Assembly (NCBI GenBank): GCA_963842955.1
Contig: CAWJIJ010000009.1
Location: 62,001-126,000, forward strand
Reading direction: 5' to 3'
DNA length: 64,000 bases
From: JARFQW01 sp963842955
GTDB lineage: Bacteria; Pseudomonadota; Gammaproteobacteria; Steroidobacterales; XN24
This document shows positions 55,228-64,000 of this stretch, piece after piece; position 1 is the stretch's first letter, and each line of letters begins with the position of its first letter. The notes under the pieces are model-generated. The model was not told where the DNA came from, ran no database searches, and worked only from the letters and a program-made list of their open reading frames with translations. Made by a program: the position numbers and the translations under genes.

Positions 55228-55890
55228 CTATTCGACGAGAATTCGCTGAGCCATCCGAACCACGTCTTCCCTGGACGCCCGCGGCGGGATGGCTATACCT
55301 CGCTGAACGGCGGGGCGGGCGCCGATGGCGGTGACCCAGCGCTGCAGGTGATCGAGCCCGTCCAGGCTGACACCGGACCACTCGTGGGTTCTCACCCATG
55401 CGAAATTGGCGATATCGGCAATGCTGTAATCGCCCGCCAGGTACTCCGTACTGGCCAGGTGGCCATCGAGCACCTCGTACAGCCGGCGGGTCTCGCTCTG
55501 GTAACGGTGAATCACACTGGGCAGGTTTTCCGGGAAGTAGCGGGTGAAGACGTTGGCTTGGCCCTGCATGGGACCCACGCCACCCATCTGAAACATCAGC
55601 CACTGTATGGCCCTGGAACGACCGAGCGGGTCCACGGGCAGCAGCCGGCCGGTCTTCTCCGCGAGATAAAGCAGAATGGCCCCTGACTCGAAGACCGCGA
55701 AATCACCGGCCTCCCGGTCCACGATGGCGGGGATGCGGCCATTGGGATTAATGCGCAGAAATTCCGGTTTTTTCTGATCTCCCTCTCCGAGGTTCAGCGC
55801 ATGCAGATCGTACGCGAGCTCCAGTTCCTCCAGGGCAATGGATGCCTTGTGGCCGTTGGGCGTGGCGGCGGTGTACAGGTCGATCGTCAC
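55228..55890 (-). CDS. Glutathione S-transferase, YfcG/Nu-like
   Basis: A 220-residue thioredoxin-fold GST. The N-terminus YTAATPNGHKASIALEELEL carries the TPNG motif of the Nu-class disulfide-bond oxidoreductases; INPNGRIPAIVD and FESGAILLYLAEK bind glutathione. The helical C-terminal domain contains YSIADIANFAWV. GTG 55890 follows an AGGAAA ribosome site. The presence of gss nearby fits active glutathione metabolism. Confidence 0.92.
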   Translation of the reverse strand: MTIDLYTAATPNGHKASIALEELELAYDLHALNLGEGDQKKPEFLRINPNGRIPAIVDREAGDFAVFESGAILLYLAEKTGRLLPVDPLGRSRAIQWLMFQMGGVGPMQGQANVFTRYFPENLPSVIHRYQSETRRLYEVLDGHLASTEYLAGDYSIADIANFAWVRTHEWSGVSLDGLDHLQRWVTAIGARPAVQRGIAIPPRASREDVVRMAQRILVE

Positions 55891-56128
55891 TGATATTTCC
55901 TCGCGGTCGGTTGAAAGGCTGAAGCGGTGCCGGCGATGCGTCCGGAAGACCGCCCGGGGGCGGAATCGTTCACGCTCCGACCACCCTCCGGGCTCATCAT
56001 GCCGCAATCCGGCGGCCGCTTGTCGGACGGGTGGGAACCAGAAGCGGCCAGAGCGGGTAGCGGCGGCAACGGAGAGGGCGCAGAATATGGTCCGGCATCA
56101 TCACTATCCGGCCCGATGGAGAACGCCC

Positions 56129-56347
56129 ATGAGTCGCTGGCAGGAATTCGCTGATCTTATGGCCGAGCTCCATGAGCGCGGCGAGATAGAGATTTTCGCC
56201 GGGGATACCTCCCTTGGCTTCGAAGTCGGTGTGGATGACGACGGGGTATACATCACCCTGTGTCCGCACTGCGTCGGCGAGGCGGTGAATATCGCCCTCG
56301 GCGGGGATCCGGAGGGTCCGCCGGACGACCACGGCGACCTGCACTGA
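56129..56347 (+). CDS. Small CxxC protein (72 aa)
   Basis: ATG 56129 with a GGAGA ribosome site opens a 72-residue acidic protein (MSRWQEFADLMAELHERGEI...). Its C-terminal half has LCPHCVGEAV, a CxxC pair suited to metal or redox binding. The family is not recognised. It lies 63 bases upstream of pta and may share its transcript. Confidence 0.6.
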   Translation: MSRWQEFADLMAELHERGEIEIFAGDTSLGFEVGVDDDGVYITLCPHCVGEAVNIALGGDPEGPPDDHGDLH

Positions 56348-56410
56348 TATCGGACGGCTGCCGCTGCCGCCAAGTCCTAGCCGCCAAGCCTGTGCCCTTG
56401 GGAGCGATCA

Positions 56411-58507
56411 TTGGCCAGAACCCTCTACATCGCCGCCACGGAGCCGCGCAGCGGAAAGTCCCTCGTCACGCTGGGCCTCATGGAGCTGCTGGCCGCCCGC
56501 GCCAGGCGAGTGGGTTTCTTTCGACCGGTCGTAGCCAGCGATCGGGGCCTCGAGAACGACATGGACCTGATCGCCGGCCGGTACGGACTGGTACCGGGGG
56601 AGACAGCGGTTTATGCGTTCACTAACGATGAGGCACTGCAGCGTCTGACTGAAGTGGGCTATGCCGAGGTCCTCAAGGATATCCTCGCCCGCTACAAGGC
56701 TGTGGAGGAGCAGTGCGACCTCGTGGTTTGCGAAGGTACGGACTTCACGGGTGTCTCGACGGCATTCGAGTTCGATTTTAATGCGGCCGTCGCGCAGAAC
56801 CTGGGCTGCGCCATCTTGCCGGTCATCAACGGCCACGGCCGCGACGAGCGGCAGCTCGCCAACGCTATCCTGGCCGCCCGCCAGACCTACACGGCCCGAG
56901 GCTGCCAGGTTCTGGCGACGGTGGTCAATCGCGCGGGCACCGGGGCCCCGTCCGACTTGCGAGCGCGCCTCGCCGCCAGCGTCGGCGGGCATGCGCCCCT
57001 GTTCGTGATACCCGAAGAGCCGGCGCTGGGCTGGCCCACGATGGCCGATGTGGCCCGGGCCCTCGGTGCCGAGCTGATTCACGGCACCACCGAGGGTCTC
57101 AAGAAGGAGTACCACGACGTCAAGGTGGCGGCGATGGAACTGTCCCATTTCCTCCGCCACCTGACCGACGCCAATCTCGTCATCACCGCTGGCGATCGGG
57201 CCGATATTGTCATCGGCAGCTTTGTCGCCAATCGCTCCGTGGCCTCCAGGGGCCTGGCCGGTATCGTCCTCACAGGGGGGCTGCGGCCCGATCTGAAAAT
57301 ACGGAACATGCTGACGGGTCTGTCGGACTCGGCGCTGCCGATCCTTGCGGTCGACGAGGACACGTACCAGACAGCAACCCGGGTGAGTGCCGTTCGGGCA
57401 TGGCTCACGCCGGACAACGAACGGAAGATCGCGCGGGCGCTGGGCGTATTCGAAAGCCATGTTGCCGCCGGTGAACTCGAGGCGCATATCGACCTGGCAA
57501 GGCCCGAGCGCGTGACGCCACTGATGTTCGAATACCAGCTGATTCGCCGTGCGGCCGCAGACCGAAAGACCATCGTGCTGCCGGAAGGGGAAGAAGAGCG
57601 CGTGCTGCGGGCGGCGGACATCCTCGCGCGGCGGCAGGTGGCGAACATCATCCTGCTGGGGGAGCGCGACATCATTCGCCGCCGGATTTCCGCCATGGGC
57701 CTGGACCTGGCCGGCGTCGAGATCATCGATCCGGTCGACTCGCCCCTGCGCCAGACGTTTGCCGAGACCTATTTCGGCTTGCGCAAGCACAAGGGCATCA
57801 CGCCCGAAATCGCCGCCGATGTCATGGGTGACCGCAGCTATTTCGGGACCATGATGGTTCACAAGGGCCTGGCTGACGGGATGGTGTCCGGCGCCGTGAA
57901 CACGACCGCCCATACGATTCGCCCCAGTTTCGAGTTCATCCGCACCCGCCCGGGGGTTTCCATCGTTTCGAGCGTATTTCTCATGTGCCTGGCGGATCGC
58001 GTGCTGGTCTACGGCGACTGCGCGGTGAATCCCAGCCCGACGGCCGCCGAGCTGGCGGATATCGCCATCAGCGCTGCCGCCACCGCCGATCTTTTCGGGA
58101 TCGAGCCCAGGGTGGCAATGCTCTCTTATTCCACCGGCGAGTCAGGCACCGGCGACGAGGTGGACCGGATCCGGGAGGCCACCCGGCTTGTCCGGTCCCG
58201 GAGTCCTGGATTGCTCGTGGAAGGGCCGATCCAGTACGACGCAGCGGCCGATGCCTCCGTGGCACGGACAAAGATGCCGGACAGCGAGGTTGCCGGCCGG
58301 GCTACGGTCTTTGTCTTCCCCGACCTCAATGCAGGGAACAACGCTTACAAGGCCGTGCAGCGCTCGGCCGGAGCCGTGGCGATCGGGCCGGTGTTGCAGG
58401 GTCTCAATAAACCGGTGAACGACCTATCCAGGGGATGCACGGTCACCGACATCGTCAATACCGTCGCCATCACCGCAATCCAGGCTCAACAGGAGTCTCC
58501 TGGATGA
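56411..58507 (+). CDS. pta: Phosphate acetyltransferase (long form)
   Basis: Interconverts acetyl-CoA and acetyl phosphate. The 698-residue protein has an N-terminal BioD-like P-loop domain (YIAATEPRSGKSLVTLGL), a DRTGG domain in the middle (DANLVITAGDRADIVIG), and the catalytic PTA domain from about residue 375 (VLPEGEEERVLRAADILARR, VFVFPDLNAGNNAYKAVQRS, GPVLQGLNKPVNDLSRG). The start is TTG 56411 with GGAGCG ten bases upstream; no ATG is available near. Its stop overlaps ackA (ATGA). Confidence 0.96.
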   Translation: MARTLYIAATEPRSGKSLVTLGLMELLAARARRVGFFRPVVASDRGLENDMDLIAGRYGLVPGETAVYAFTNDEALQRLTEVGYAEVLKDILARYKAVEEQCDLVVCEGTDFTGVSTAFEFDFNAAVAQNLGCAILPVINGHGRDERQLANAILAARQTYTARGCQVLATVVNRAGTGAPSDLRARLAASVGGHAPLFVIPEEPALGWPTMADVARALGAELIHGTTEGLKKEYHDVKVAAMELSHFLRHLTDANLVITAGDRADIVIGSFVANRSVASRGLAGIVLTGGLRPDLKIRNMLTGLSDSALPILAVDEDTYQTATRVSAVRAWLTPDNERKIARALGVFESHVAAGELEAHIDLARPERVTPLMFEYQLIRRAAADRKTIVLPEGEEERVLRAADILARRQVANIILLGERDIIRRRISAMGLDLAGVEIIDPVDSPLRQTFAETYFGLRKHKGITPEIAADVMGDRSYFGTMMVHKGLADGMVSGAVNTTAHTIRPSFEFIRTRPGVSIVSSVFLMCLADRVLVYGDCAVNPSPTAAELADIAISAAATADLFGIEPRVAMLSYSTGESGTGDEVDRIREATRLVRSRSPGLLVEGPIQYDAAADASVARTKMPDSEVAGRATVFVFPDLNAGNNAYKAVQRSAGAVAIGPVLQGLNKPVNDLSRGCTVTDIVNTVAITAIQAQQESPG

Positions 58508-59691
58508 GGGTGGCGGTCCTGAACTCCGGCAGTTCGTCGATCAAGTACCAGGTAATCGACATGGCCGGGCCGGATGTCATCGCCTCCGGCCTGGTCGAAC
58601 GGATCGGCGAAAACGAAGGGCGGATTGTCCATCACCCTCGGGCAGGCGCCGAAACCCGGTCTGCTGGCCGGAACTCCACCGCGAGTATTCCGGACCACGC
58701 CACGGGTTTCGCTCTGTTGATGGAGGGGCTCGAAGATGTCGGTCCACTGGACGCCATCGGTCACCGGGTCGTGCACGGCGGCGAAGCATTTCGCCAGCCC
58801 GCGCGCATCGACGCGGAGGTGCTCGAAACCATCCGGTCCCAGGAACCCCTGGCCCCGTTGCACAATCCGGCCAACCGGGTCGGCATCGAAGCCGCGATGG
58901 CGGCGTGCCCGGGCGTGCCCCAGGTCGCCGTATTCGACACGGCATTTCATCAGACCATGCCGCCGAAGGCCTATCTCTATGCGTTGCCCGCCGAGCTGTA
59001 TTCCGGGCAGCGTGTCCGCCGCTATGGATTCCACGGCACCTCCCACGCCTACGTGACCCGGCGCACGGCGGCCTGGCTGGATCGGCCGGTGGACGAATTG
59101 AATGCGATCGTTTTGCACCTGGGCAACGGTGCCAGCGCCACCGCCATCAAGGACGGGATCAGCGTGGACACGTCCATGGGTCTGACCCCCCTCGAGGGAC
59201 TCGTAATGGGTACCCGCAGCGGCGACGTGGATCCGGCGATCCATGCCTATCTGCAGCGCACGACCGGCATGGGGCTCGCCGAAATCGACGACCTTCTGAA
59301 CCGCCATAGCGGGCTGAAGGGGCTCTGCGGGGAAAACGACATGCGCACGATCGTTGACCGGCGCGCCCAGGGCGACGAGCAGGCCCGGCTGGCGTTCGAC
59401 ATTTTCTGCTATCGGGCGCGCAAGTATGTCGGGGCTTATGCCGCGGTCGTCGGCCGGCTGGACGCGCTGGTCTTTACGGCCGGGATCGGCGAGCACTCCC
59501 CGCCGGTACGGGCGGGCATCGCCGGAGGTCTCGAAGCGCTTGGCATGCAGCTGGACACGAGCCGCAACGAGAACCCTGGCGGCTTGCCGGCCGACGTGTC
59601 GACGGCCGGCAGCCGGGTCCGGATCCTGGTTGTACCGACGAATGAGGAACTGGAAATCGCCCGCCAGACGCTGGTCTGCCTGGAAACTTGA
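58504..59691 (+). CDS. ackA: Acetate kinase
   Basis: Makes ATP and acetate from acetyl phosphate. The 395-residue sugar-kinase-fold protein starts MRVAVLNSGSSSIKYQVI at ATG 58504. HRVVHGGE, VFDTAFHQTMP, RRYGFHGTSHAYV, HLGNGASATAIKDGISVDTS and VFTAGIGEHSP are conserved. It is coupled to pta by a four-base overlap, giving a pta-ackA overflow/fermentation module. Confidence 0.97.
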   Translation: MRVAVLNSGSSSIKYQVIDMAGPDVIASGLVERIGENEGRIVHHPRAGAETRSAGRNSTASIPDHATGFALLMEGLEDVGPLDAIGHRVVHGGEAFRQPARIDAEVLETIRSQEPLAPLHNPANRVGIEAAMAACPGVPQVAVFDTAFHQTMPPKAYLYALPAELYSGQRVRRYGFHGTSHAYVTRRTAAWLDRPVDELNAIVLHLGNGASATAIKDGISVDTSMGLTPLEGLVMGTRSGDVDPAIHAYLQRTTGMGLAEIDDLLNRHSGLKGLCGENDMRTIVDRRAQGDEQARLAFDIFCYRARKYVGAYAAVVGRLDALVFTAGIGEHSPPVRAGIAGGLEALGMQLDTSRNENPGGLPADVSTAGSRVRILVVPTNEELEIARQTLVCLET

Positions 59692-59706
59692 TCAGGGCTC
59701 TTCGCG

Positions 59707-59725
59707 GCTGACCCGCAGGGTCAGC
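59707..59725. terminator. Hairpin between convergent ackA and thioesterase
   Basis: GCTGACCC / GGGTCAGC stem of 8 bp with loop GCA. It lacks a T-run but lies exactly between the convergent stops, so it may act as a bidirectional transcript end. Confidence 0.4.
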
Positions 59726-60123
59726 TAGTCGGCGGAGATCTGAACGGAGCGTCCGGTCTCGTCGACGGCGACCATGGTGACTTCCGCCGTCGTCACCGTG
59801 ACATCCTCGTTCGTGCGGATCGATCTCGAGCTCACAGTCACGCGTATGCGCAACGACGTGCGCCCGATAGCCAAAGCCTCCGCCCACAGCGTCACGATGT
59901 CCCCGACCTGGACGGGTTTTTCGAAGACCACCTTGTTCATGGCTACGGTTACATAGCGACGCGGCGACTGGCGCACGGCTTCGACGAATGCAGCCTCGTC
60001 AATGAGCGACAGGATGACGCCCCCGAACACGGACCCGAAGGCATTCGTGTCCTTGGGCCGCATCGTGACACGGATGGCCGGCTGGCGGCCGGGCGGCTTC
60101 GGCGCGAGCGGATTTTCGGACAC
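59725..60123 (-). CDS. Acyl-CoA thioesterase, hotdog fold (YciA-like)
   Basis: A 132-residue hotdog-fold protein. The catalytic-helix region TNAFGSVFGGVILSLIDEAAFVEA is that of acyl-CoA hydrolases; VNKVVFEKPVQVGD-type sequence follows (MNKVVFEKPVQVGDIVTLWAE). GTG 60123 is chosen because GGAGGAAG lies just upstream; a longer frame lacks a ribosome site. It would release free CoA and fatty or short-chain acids. Confidence 0.9.
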   Translation of the reverse strand: MSENPLAPKPPGRQPAIRVTMRPKDTNAFGSVFGGVILSLIDEAAFVEAVRQSPRRYVTVAMNKVVFEKPVQVGDIVTLWAEALAIGRTSLRIRVTVSSRSIRTNEDVTVTTAEVTMVAVDETGRSVQISAD

Positions 60124-60255
60124 GAGACTTCCTCCAGGACACGGCGCGCCAATCTGTCGATCACCGTGCGCGGCGATCACGACAGTCGTCAATCATCTCG
60201 CGGGAAAGGGTAGCATCACGCTCCCCGTTGATAGCACCCGCCAGAGCGAGACGGC

Positions 60256-60891
60256 TCAGGGAGGCGTCAGCAGGCAGAACTGTTCGGCCGGGCCATGGGC
60301 GCCCCGGATCAGAATGCCTTCCACATCGGCCGTGCACGACGAACCGGTGACATACACGACATTGGGGTCGTCCGGGAGCGTTGCGATGCCATCGGCAAGG
60401 CTCGACACGATGCGCTCCGGGTCCAGCACCGCCACATGAATCCACGTGGCCACCGCGGCGAGACGCCGGGACGTTGACCCATCCGTCAGGACCAGGCTGC
60501 CGGTCTCGGCGATCCCCGCGTGGGCCGAGGTGATCGAGAACGCGTAGTCGTCGGCCTGGTCCCGCCGGAAATCATCCCTGACTTCCAGGCCCGCCTCGGC
60601 CAGTGCGCCCATCCTGTCGAGCAGGGCGGGGTCGCAGTAACCGAAACCCGCGTTTTCCTGCTGGAGCGCCTTCGCCAGCTCGCCGGGATCGTCGAAACAA
60701 CGGCCGCCGGCCTCCTCGAGCCGTCTCCGAAACAACTCGACAGGATCGAGGCCCTGCGGAAACCGCGCGGCGGACGTGGCGATGCCGGATACATAGTCCG
60801 GATAGGCCTCCGGCTCCGGGATACGCCCCCTGGCAGCGCGGATGTCGGCCAGGATGCGGTCCCGGTCGTTGCGGCTCTGTGCGTCACTCAT
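60256..60891 (-). CDS. lutC: Lactate utilization protein C (LUD domain)
   Basis: A 211-residue LUD-domain protein, the third part of the LutABC L-lactate-oxidising complex. TSAHAGIAETGSLVLTDG is the family signature and VYVTGSSCTADVEGILIRGAHGP the C-terminal block. ATG 60891 overlaps the lutB end by eight bases, consistent with one operon in the order lutA-lutB-lutC. Confidence 0.93.
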   Translation of the reverse strand: MSDAQSRNDRDRILADIRAARGRIPEPEAYPDYVSGIATSAARFPQGLDPVELFRRRLEEAGGRCFDDPGELAKALQQENAGFGYCDPALLDRMGALAEAGLEVRDDFRRDQADDYAFSITSAHAGIAETGSLVLTDGSTSRRLAAVATWIHVAVLDPERIVSSLADGIATLPDDPNVVYVTGSSCTADVEGILIRGAHGPAEQFCLLTPP

Positions 60892-62344
60892 CGGGCTTCT
60901 TGTTTCCTAGGGGAGTGGATTCTCGTGGTGTCGTGCCGCCGGGCTGCGCGGCGGCACGCTTTCGCATCCAGGAGCGGAAATGCCCCCCTCGCCAATCGGG
61001 CAGTTCGCGCTGTTCCAGCCAAGCCCGCATGGGGTAGACGGGTAGCAGGTCCAGGGGCACATAATTCATGGCGTTGCTGGCATTCATACCGGCCCGCCAC
61101 GTACGCGGGCTGGTGGCCAGCTTCGCCCATCCGCCCATCGGCGGTGTGCCAAGGTTGGCGGTTTTTGCTTTTTCCTCGATAGCCCTCCTGCGGTGGCGAA
61201 CCAGCAGGTCGGGGATCGGAATGTTGACCGGACAGACCTCGTTGCACGCACCACACAATGTGGAGGCCCGCGCCAGGTCCGCCTGCTCCGCGAATCCTTC
61301 GGGGCCAGCCAGGATGGGATCCAGGACCGCACCAATCGGCCCGGGATATACGTTGCGGTAGGCATGACCGGAGGTTTGGCGATACACCGGGCAGACGTTC
61401 ATGCACGCCCCGCAACGGATACAACGCAGCGCGGGACTGAACGGCGTACCCAGGGCCTCTGTGCGGTGGTTGTTCATGAACACGACGTGCATTTCCTCAG
61501 GCCCGTCGAGCTGAGAGTCCAGACGCGGACCGTGAAGGAACTCCACGTAGGAGGTCATGCGCTGACCGGTAGCCGAACGTGCCAGCAACGACAGGAACAA
61601 GCCGAAATCACGATCCTTCGGTAGAAGTTTCTCTATACCCGTGAGCACGATGCAAAGCGGCGCGGCGGCGACGCCGAAGCGGGAGTTGCCTTCATTGGTG
61701 ACCACCGCGATCCGGCCGGACTCCGCCGAGATGAAGTTCGCCCCGCTAATGGCGGCATCGGCGGCAAGGAAGCGCTCGCGCATGTAGGTTCGGGCGCGGC
61801 GGGTGATTCCTTCGGGATCCTCGTCATAATCGCCCAGGCCATGCTGCTGAAACGTAATGGCGATCTGCCGCCGGTTTTTGTGGATGATCGGCTTGACGAC
61901 ATGGCTGGGGTGATCCTCGTCGAGCTGAACGATGAACTCGCCGAGGTCGCTTTCCGTGGTCTCGATGCCCTGGGCGGTCAGAAACGAGGTAAGGGCTGCT
62001 TCTTCACTGACCATGCTCTTGGATTTCACGACCCGCCTGGCACCGCGTCGGGTGAGGATGTCCAGCACGATCCGGCGCGCCGCCTGCGGGTCCCATGCGT
62101 AATGCACATTGATCCGGCGTTCGGTCAGACGCGCTTCCGCCTGCTGCAGGTAGTCGTCCAGATGGTCCACGGTGTGCTGCTTGATCTGACCCGCCAGGTG
62201 ACGCAGCGCATCGGAATCCGGGTAGTCCGCGCCCATGACCTCCAGGCGCTTGTCATAGGAGGACGTCGTCCCGTCCCGGACACTGGCCTTGACCTCGTCC
62301 GGAAGGTTGGCGGCGAAATTGTCGATGGCCTGCTTGCTGATCAC
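60884..62344 (-). CDS. lutB: Lactate utilization iron-sulfur protein B
   Basis: A 486-residue LUD-domain protein with two [4Fe-4S] ferredoxin motifs (CIRCGACMNVCPVYRQ and CGACNEVCPVNIPIPDLL) and the C-terminal DUF3390-like tail. The N-terminal LUD part shows KSKSMVSEEAALTSFL and TNEGNSRFGVAAAPLCIV. GTG 62344 overlaps the lutA stop (GTGA). With LutA and LutC it should oxidise L-lactate to pyruvate. Confidence 0.94.
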   Translation of the reverse strand: MISKQAIDNFAANLPDEVKASVRDGTTSSYDKRLEVMGADYPDSDALRHLAGQIKQHTVDHLDDYLQQAEARLTERRINVHYAWDPQAARRIVLDILTRRGARRVVKSKSMVSEEAALTSFLTAQGIETTESDLGEFIVQLDEDHPSHVVKPIIHKNRRQIAITFQQHGLGDYDEDPEGITRRARTYMRERFLAADAAISGANFISAESGRIAVVTNEGNSRFGVAAAPLCIVLTGIEKLLPKDRDFGLFLSLLARSATGQRMTSYVEFLHGPRLDSQLDGPEEMHVVFMNNHRTEALGTPFSPALRCIRCGACMNVCPVYRQTSGHAYRNVYPGPIGAVLDPILAGPEGFAEQADLARASTLCGACNEVCPVNIPIPDLLVRHRRRAIEEKAKTANLGTPPMGGWAKLATSPRTWRAGMNASNAMNYVPLDLLPVYPMRAWLEQRELPDWRGGHFRSWMRKRAAAQPGGTTPRESTPLGNKKPDE

Positions 62345-63105
62345 GGTCTGGCCTCCGCCGGCAGTGCGTCTCGAAGAATCTGGGCAACGTGCTTGATAGG
62401 GAAGGGAATTCCGGCCCGCTGGGCCAGGCCTTTCTGATGCAGAAGGCAACTCATGTCCGGCGATACGATGCAGTCCGGCTCGAGCTCCGTATAGTTTTTC
62501 AGCTTCAGGTGGCCAAGCGCACCGGAAACGTGGGGGAATGCCACCGAGAATACCCCGCCGAAGCCGCAGCATTGCTCGGGCTCCCGGGGATCGACGATTT
62601 CCAGGCCAGCGATGCTCGAGAGCAGGCGCTCCGCGGCGGCGACCGTTGGTGTGCCCCGATTGTGACAGCCTCGATGGATCACGATCCGGCCGGGGTAGGC
62701 CCCTGGCCAGTCGTTCACGCCCAGGCCGTTGACGATAAAGTCCGCAAATTCCCAGGTCCGTTGCCCCAGGGCAACGATTTCATCGAAATCCGGTTCGCCT
62801 TCGAACGCGACTCGGGCTTCGTGAAACATCGCGGCGGCGCAGGAGCCGGCCGGCACGATGATCGGCTGGTCCCCGGCGAAGACTCGAGCGACGTGGCGTA
62901 CAACCCGTCGGCAGGCCGCCCAGTCGCCAGCTGTGTAACCCGGCTGGCCGCAGCAGGTCTGGTCCTCGGGAAACGACACCTCGCAGCCTAGACGCTCCAG
63001 GACCTCCACGGCTGCCTTCGCGACGTCATCAAAAAAGACATCGCACAGGCAGGTCAACATGAACTGGACACGCGGTCCTTCCACCGGGGCGCGCTCTGGA
63101 TACAC
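62341..63105 (-). CDS. lutA: Lactate utilization protein A ((Fe-S)-binding CCG-domain subunit)
   Basis: A 254-residue protein with two CCG domains (CCGQPGY and CCGFGGVFS) that bind Fe-S clusters in Fe-S oxidoreductases. FMLTCLCDVFFDDVAKA is the usual LutA start. GTG 63105 is chosen because AGAGGTG lies 6-8 bases upstream; GTG 63084 is possible. It leads the lutABC operon. Confidence 0.92.
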   Translation of the reverse strand: MYPERAPVEGPRVQFMLTCLCDVFFDDVAKAAVEVLERLGCEVSFPEDQTCCGQPGYTAGDWAACRRVVRHVARVFAGDQPIIVPAGSCAAAMFHEARVAFEGEPDFDEIVALGQRTWEFADFIVNGLGVNDWPGAYPGRIVIHRGCHNRGTPTVAAAERLLSSIAGLEIVDPREPEQCCGFGGVFSVAFPHVSGALGHLKLKNYTELEPDCIVSPDMSCLLHQKGLAQRAGIPFPIKHVAQILRDALPAEARP

Positions 63106-63726
63106 CGCAGGCACCTCTGAAGATCGAGTTGGAGGAACTACAGAGCATAGTCGAGCGGCGAACAAGCAGGTTGCGCCGGGATTCGGGCGGGGTCGCCGCC
63201 AGGGACGCTGCGTGCCAGCTGGGTCCCCATCGTTGGGTCTCCGCTGTGAGTCCATAGAAACGCCCGATCAACGCGGTTTGTGTTGCCGGCTGGTGGCGAC
63301 CGCCTCCGGATCCCACGGGAAACACATGGTTCCCCGTCCAAATGTCATGAAGGTGACAGCGGTTTTGGGGTCCGGGTGATAACTTGCGCGCGCTTAGCCT
63401 GGCTGCGTTATCCGGACCTGATCTCCGATGAAGGTGCAGACCGGACGTTAATGCCAGGCAGCCAGGGCGCGCCAATTTAGAATAGGGTAAGGTCATGCGG
63501 AGATTCGTTTCTTGAGCGGGGCTTGAGAGGCGGGTGGCTGGTTTGCCGTTCGGGACAAGTTCATGGACAAGAAATTTTTCGGTCCCAGCCCGGTGACTGT
63601 CGTTCTGGGGCAAGGCATTCGGGTTGACTCCGCGCCGTCAGGAGGGTCTTCACTGATACCGGGTGCCTTCGGTCTTTGCCGGCTTTCATCGGAACGCAGG
63701 TGTGCTGCGGGAACGGAATTGTCCGG
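63106..63726. other. Intergenic region between lutA and the PAS-domain gene
   Basis: About 620 bases with no supported gene. Frames on both strands are short or mutually overlapping and have no domain. It should contain divergent promoters for lutABC and the PAS gene, but I find no clear pair. Confidence 0.4.
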
Positions 63727-64000
63727 GTGATTTCGAGCCGAAGTTTTCCGGGCGAGTTGGGATCGGACACCGTACTCTCCGCGCTTTGCGAGGTCGTTCC
63801 GGATTGTGCCCTGCTGTGCAGTCCCGAGGGCCGGGTGATCCACGCCAATCGACCGGCCCGCGAGCTGCTCGGCGGCACGGAAGGTGCCCTGGACGAGCTG
63901 CTGGTGCCGGAGACTGATTCGGAAGGGCTGATTCCTTTTGTTTCGGGTCGCGGGGCAGGGGCGGGCCTCAGCTATCTCGCGCGGGTGGCAGCTGACAGCG
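63727..64000 (+). CDS. PAS-domain sensor protein (3' end outside window)
   Basis: GTG 63727 opens a frame that runs to the window edge (91 codons). DTVLSALCEVVPDCALLCSP and EGRVIHANRPARELLGG match the start of a PAS sensor domain, as found in histidine kinases, diguanylate cyclases and sigma-54 regulators. The output domain is not visible. The start codon is tentative because only GGAACGGAATT precedes it. Confidence 0.6.
   Translation, partial: MISSRSFPGELGSDTVLSALCEVVPDCALLCSPEGRVIHANRPARELLGGTEGALDELLVPETDSEGLIPFVSGRGAGAGLSYLARVAADS

Overview
The window looks like a chromosomal segment of a GC-rich gammaproteobacterium. The main evidence is the conserved order suhB<>trmJ-iscS-iscA-ndk-rlmN-pilW-rodZ-hisS-yfgM-bamB-der and xseA<>guaB-guaA-tadA, together with queA-tgt-yajC-secD-secF. 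The enzyme after der closely resembles the serine O-succinyltransferase-type MetX proteins of Xanthomonas. I therefore suspect a lineage near the Xanthomonadales/Chromatiales part of the class, but I cannot name a genus.

Layout. 1-1.3 kb is the 5' part of an outer-surface multiheme cytochrome of the OmcA/MtrC type, on the minus strand. 1.7-9.5 kb holds tRNA-Leu(CAA), a sigma/anti-sigma/PDZ envelope-stress cassette, tRNA queuosine modification (queA, tgt) and the SecDF-YajC export complex. 9.6-29.8 kb is the housekeeping block: suhB, trmJ, Fe-S assembly, nucleotide, tRNA and outer-membrane biogenesis genes, guaBA, tadA and mltF. 30.1-30.5 kb holds tRNA-Ser(CGA) and a tandem repeat of its 3' end plus terminator.

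From 30.7 kb on the content is accessory. It includes an operon of a peptidoglycan amidase and a MamK-like actin; a PD40/CxxCH/TPR lipoprotein divergent from a secreted beta-helix protein; a triple RidA-like protein; a metallo-beta-lactamase-fold protein lacking its first zinc motif; an SH3 protein; a lipoprotein made of EF-Tu domains II and III without the GTPase domain; an EamA transporter; a LytTR/acyltransferase pair; an M20 peptidase; and a fatty-acid hydroxylase-family protein. These are followed by a glutathionylspermidine synthetase/amidase next to a GNAT-histone deacetylase-like fusion, a second sigma cassette, an AraC regulator, a GST, pta-ackA, a thioesterase, lutABC (lactate oxidation), and the start of a PAS-domain protein at the right edge.

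Data quality. At least eight one-base frame breaks occur in clearly recognisable genes (PDZ protein, queA, secF, the fatty-acid hydroxylase, three in gss, a small anti-sigma-like gene). Some of these genes are normally essential or strongly conserved and some breaks sit in short homopolymers, so residual assembly indels are more likely than real gene loss. Candidate systems most worth follow-up are the MamK-like actin/amidase operon, the exported EF-Tu domain II-III lipoprotein, and the gss/GNAT-deacetylase pair.
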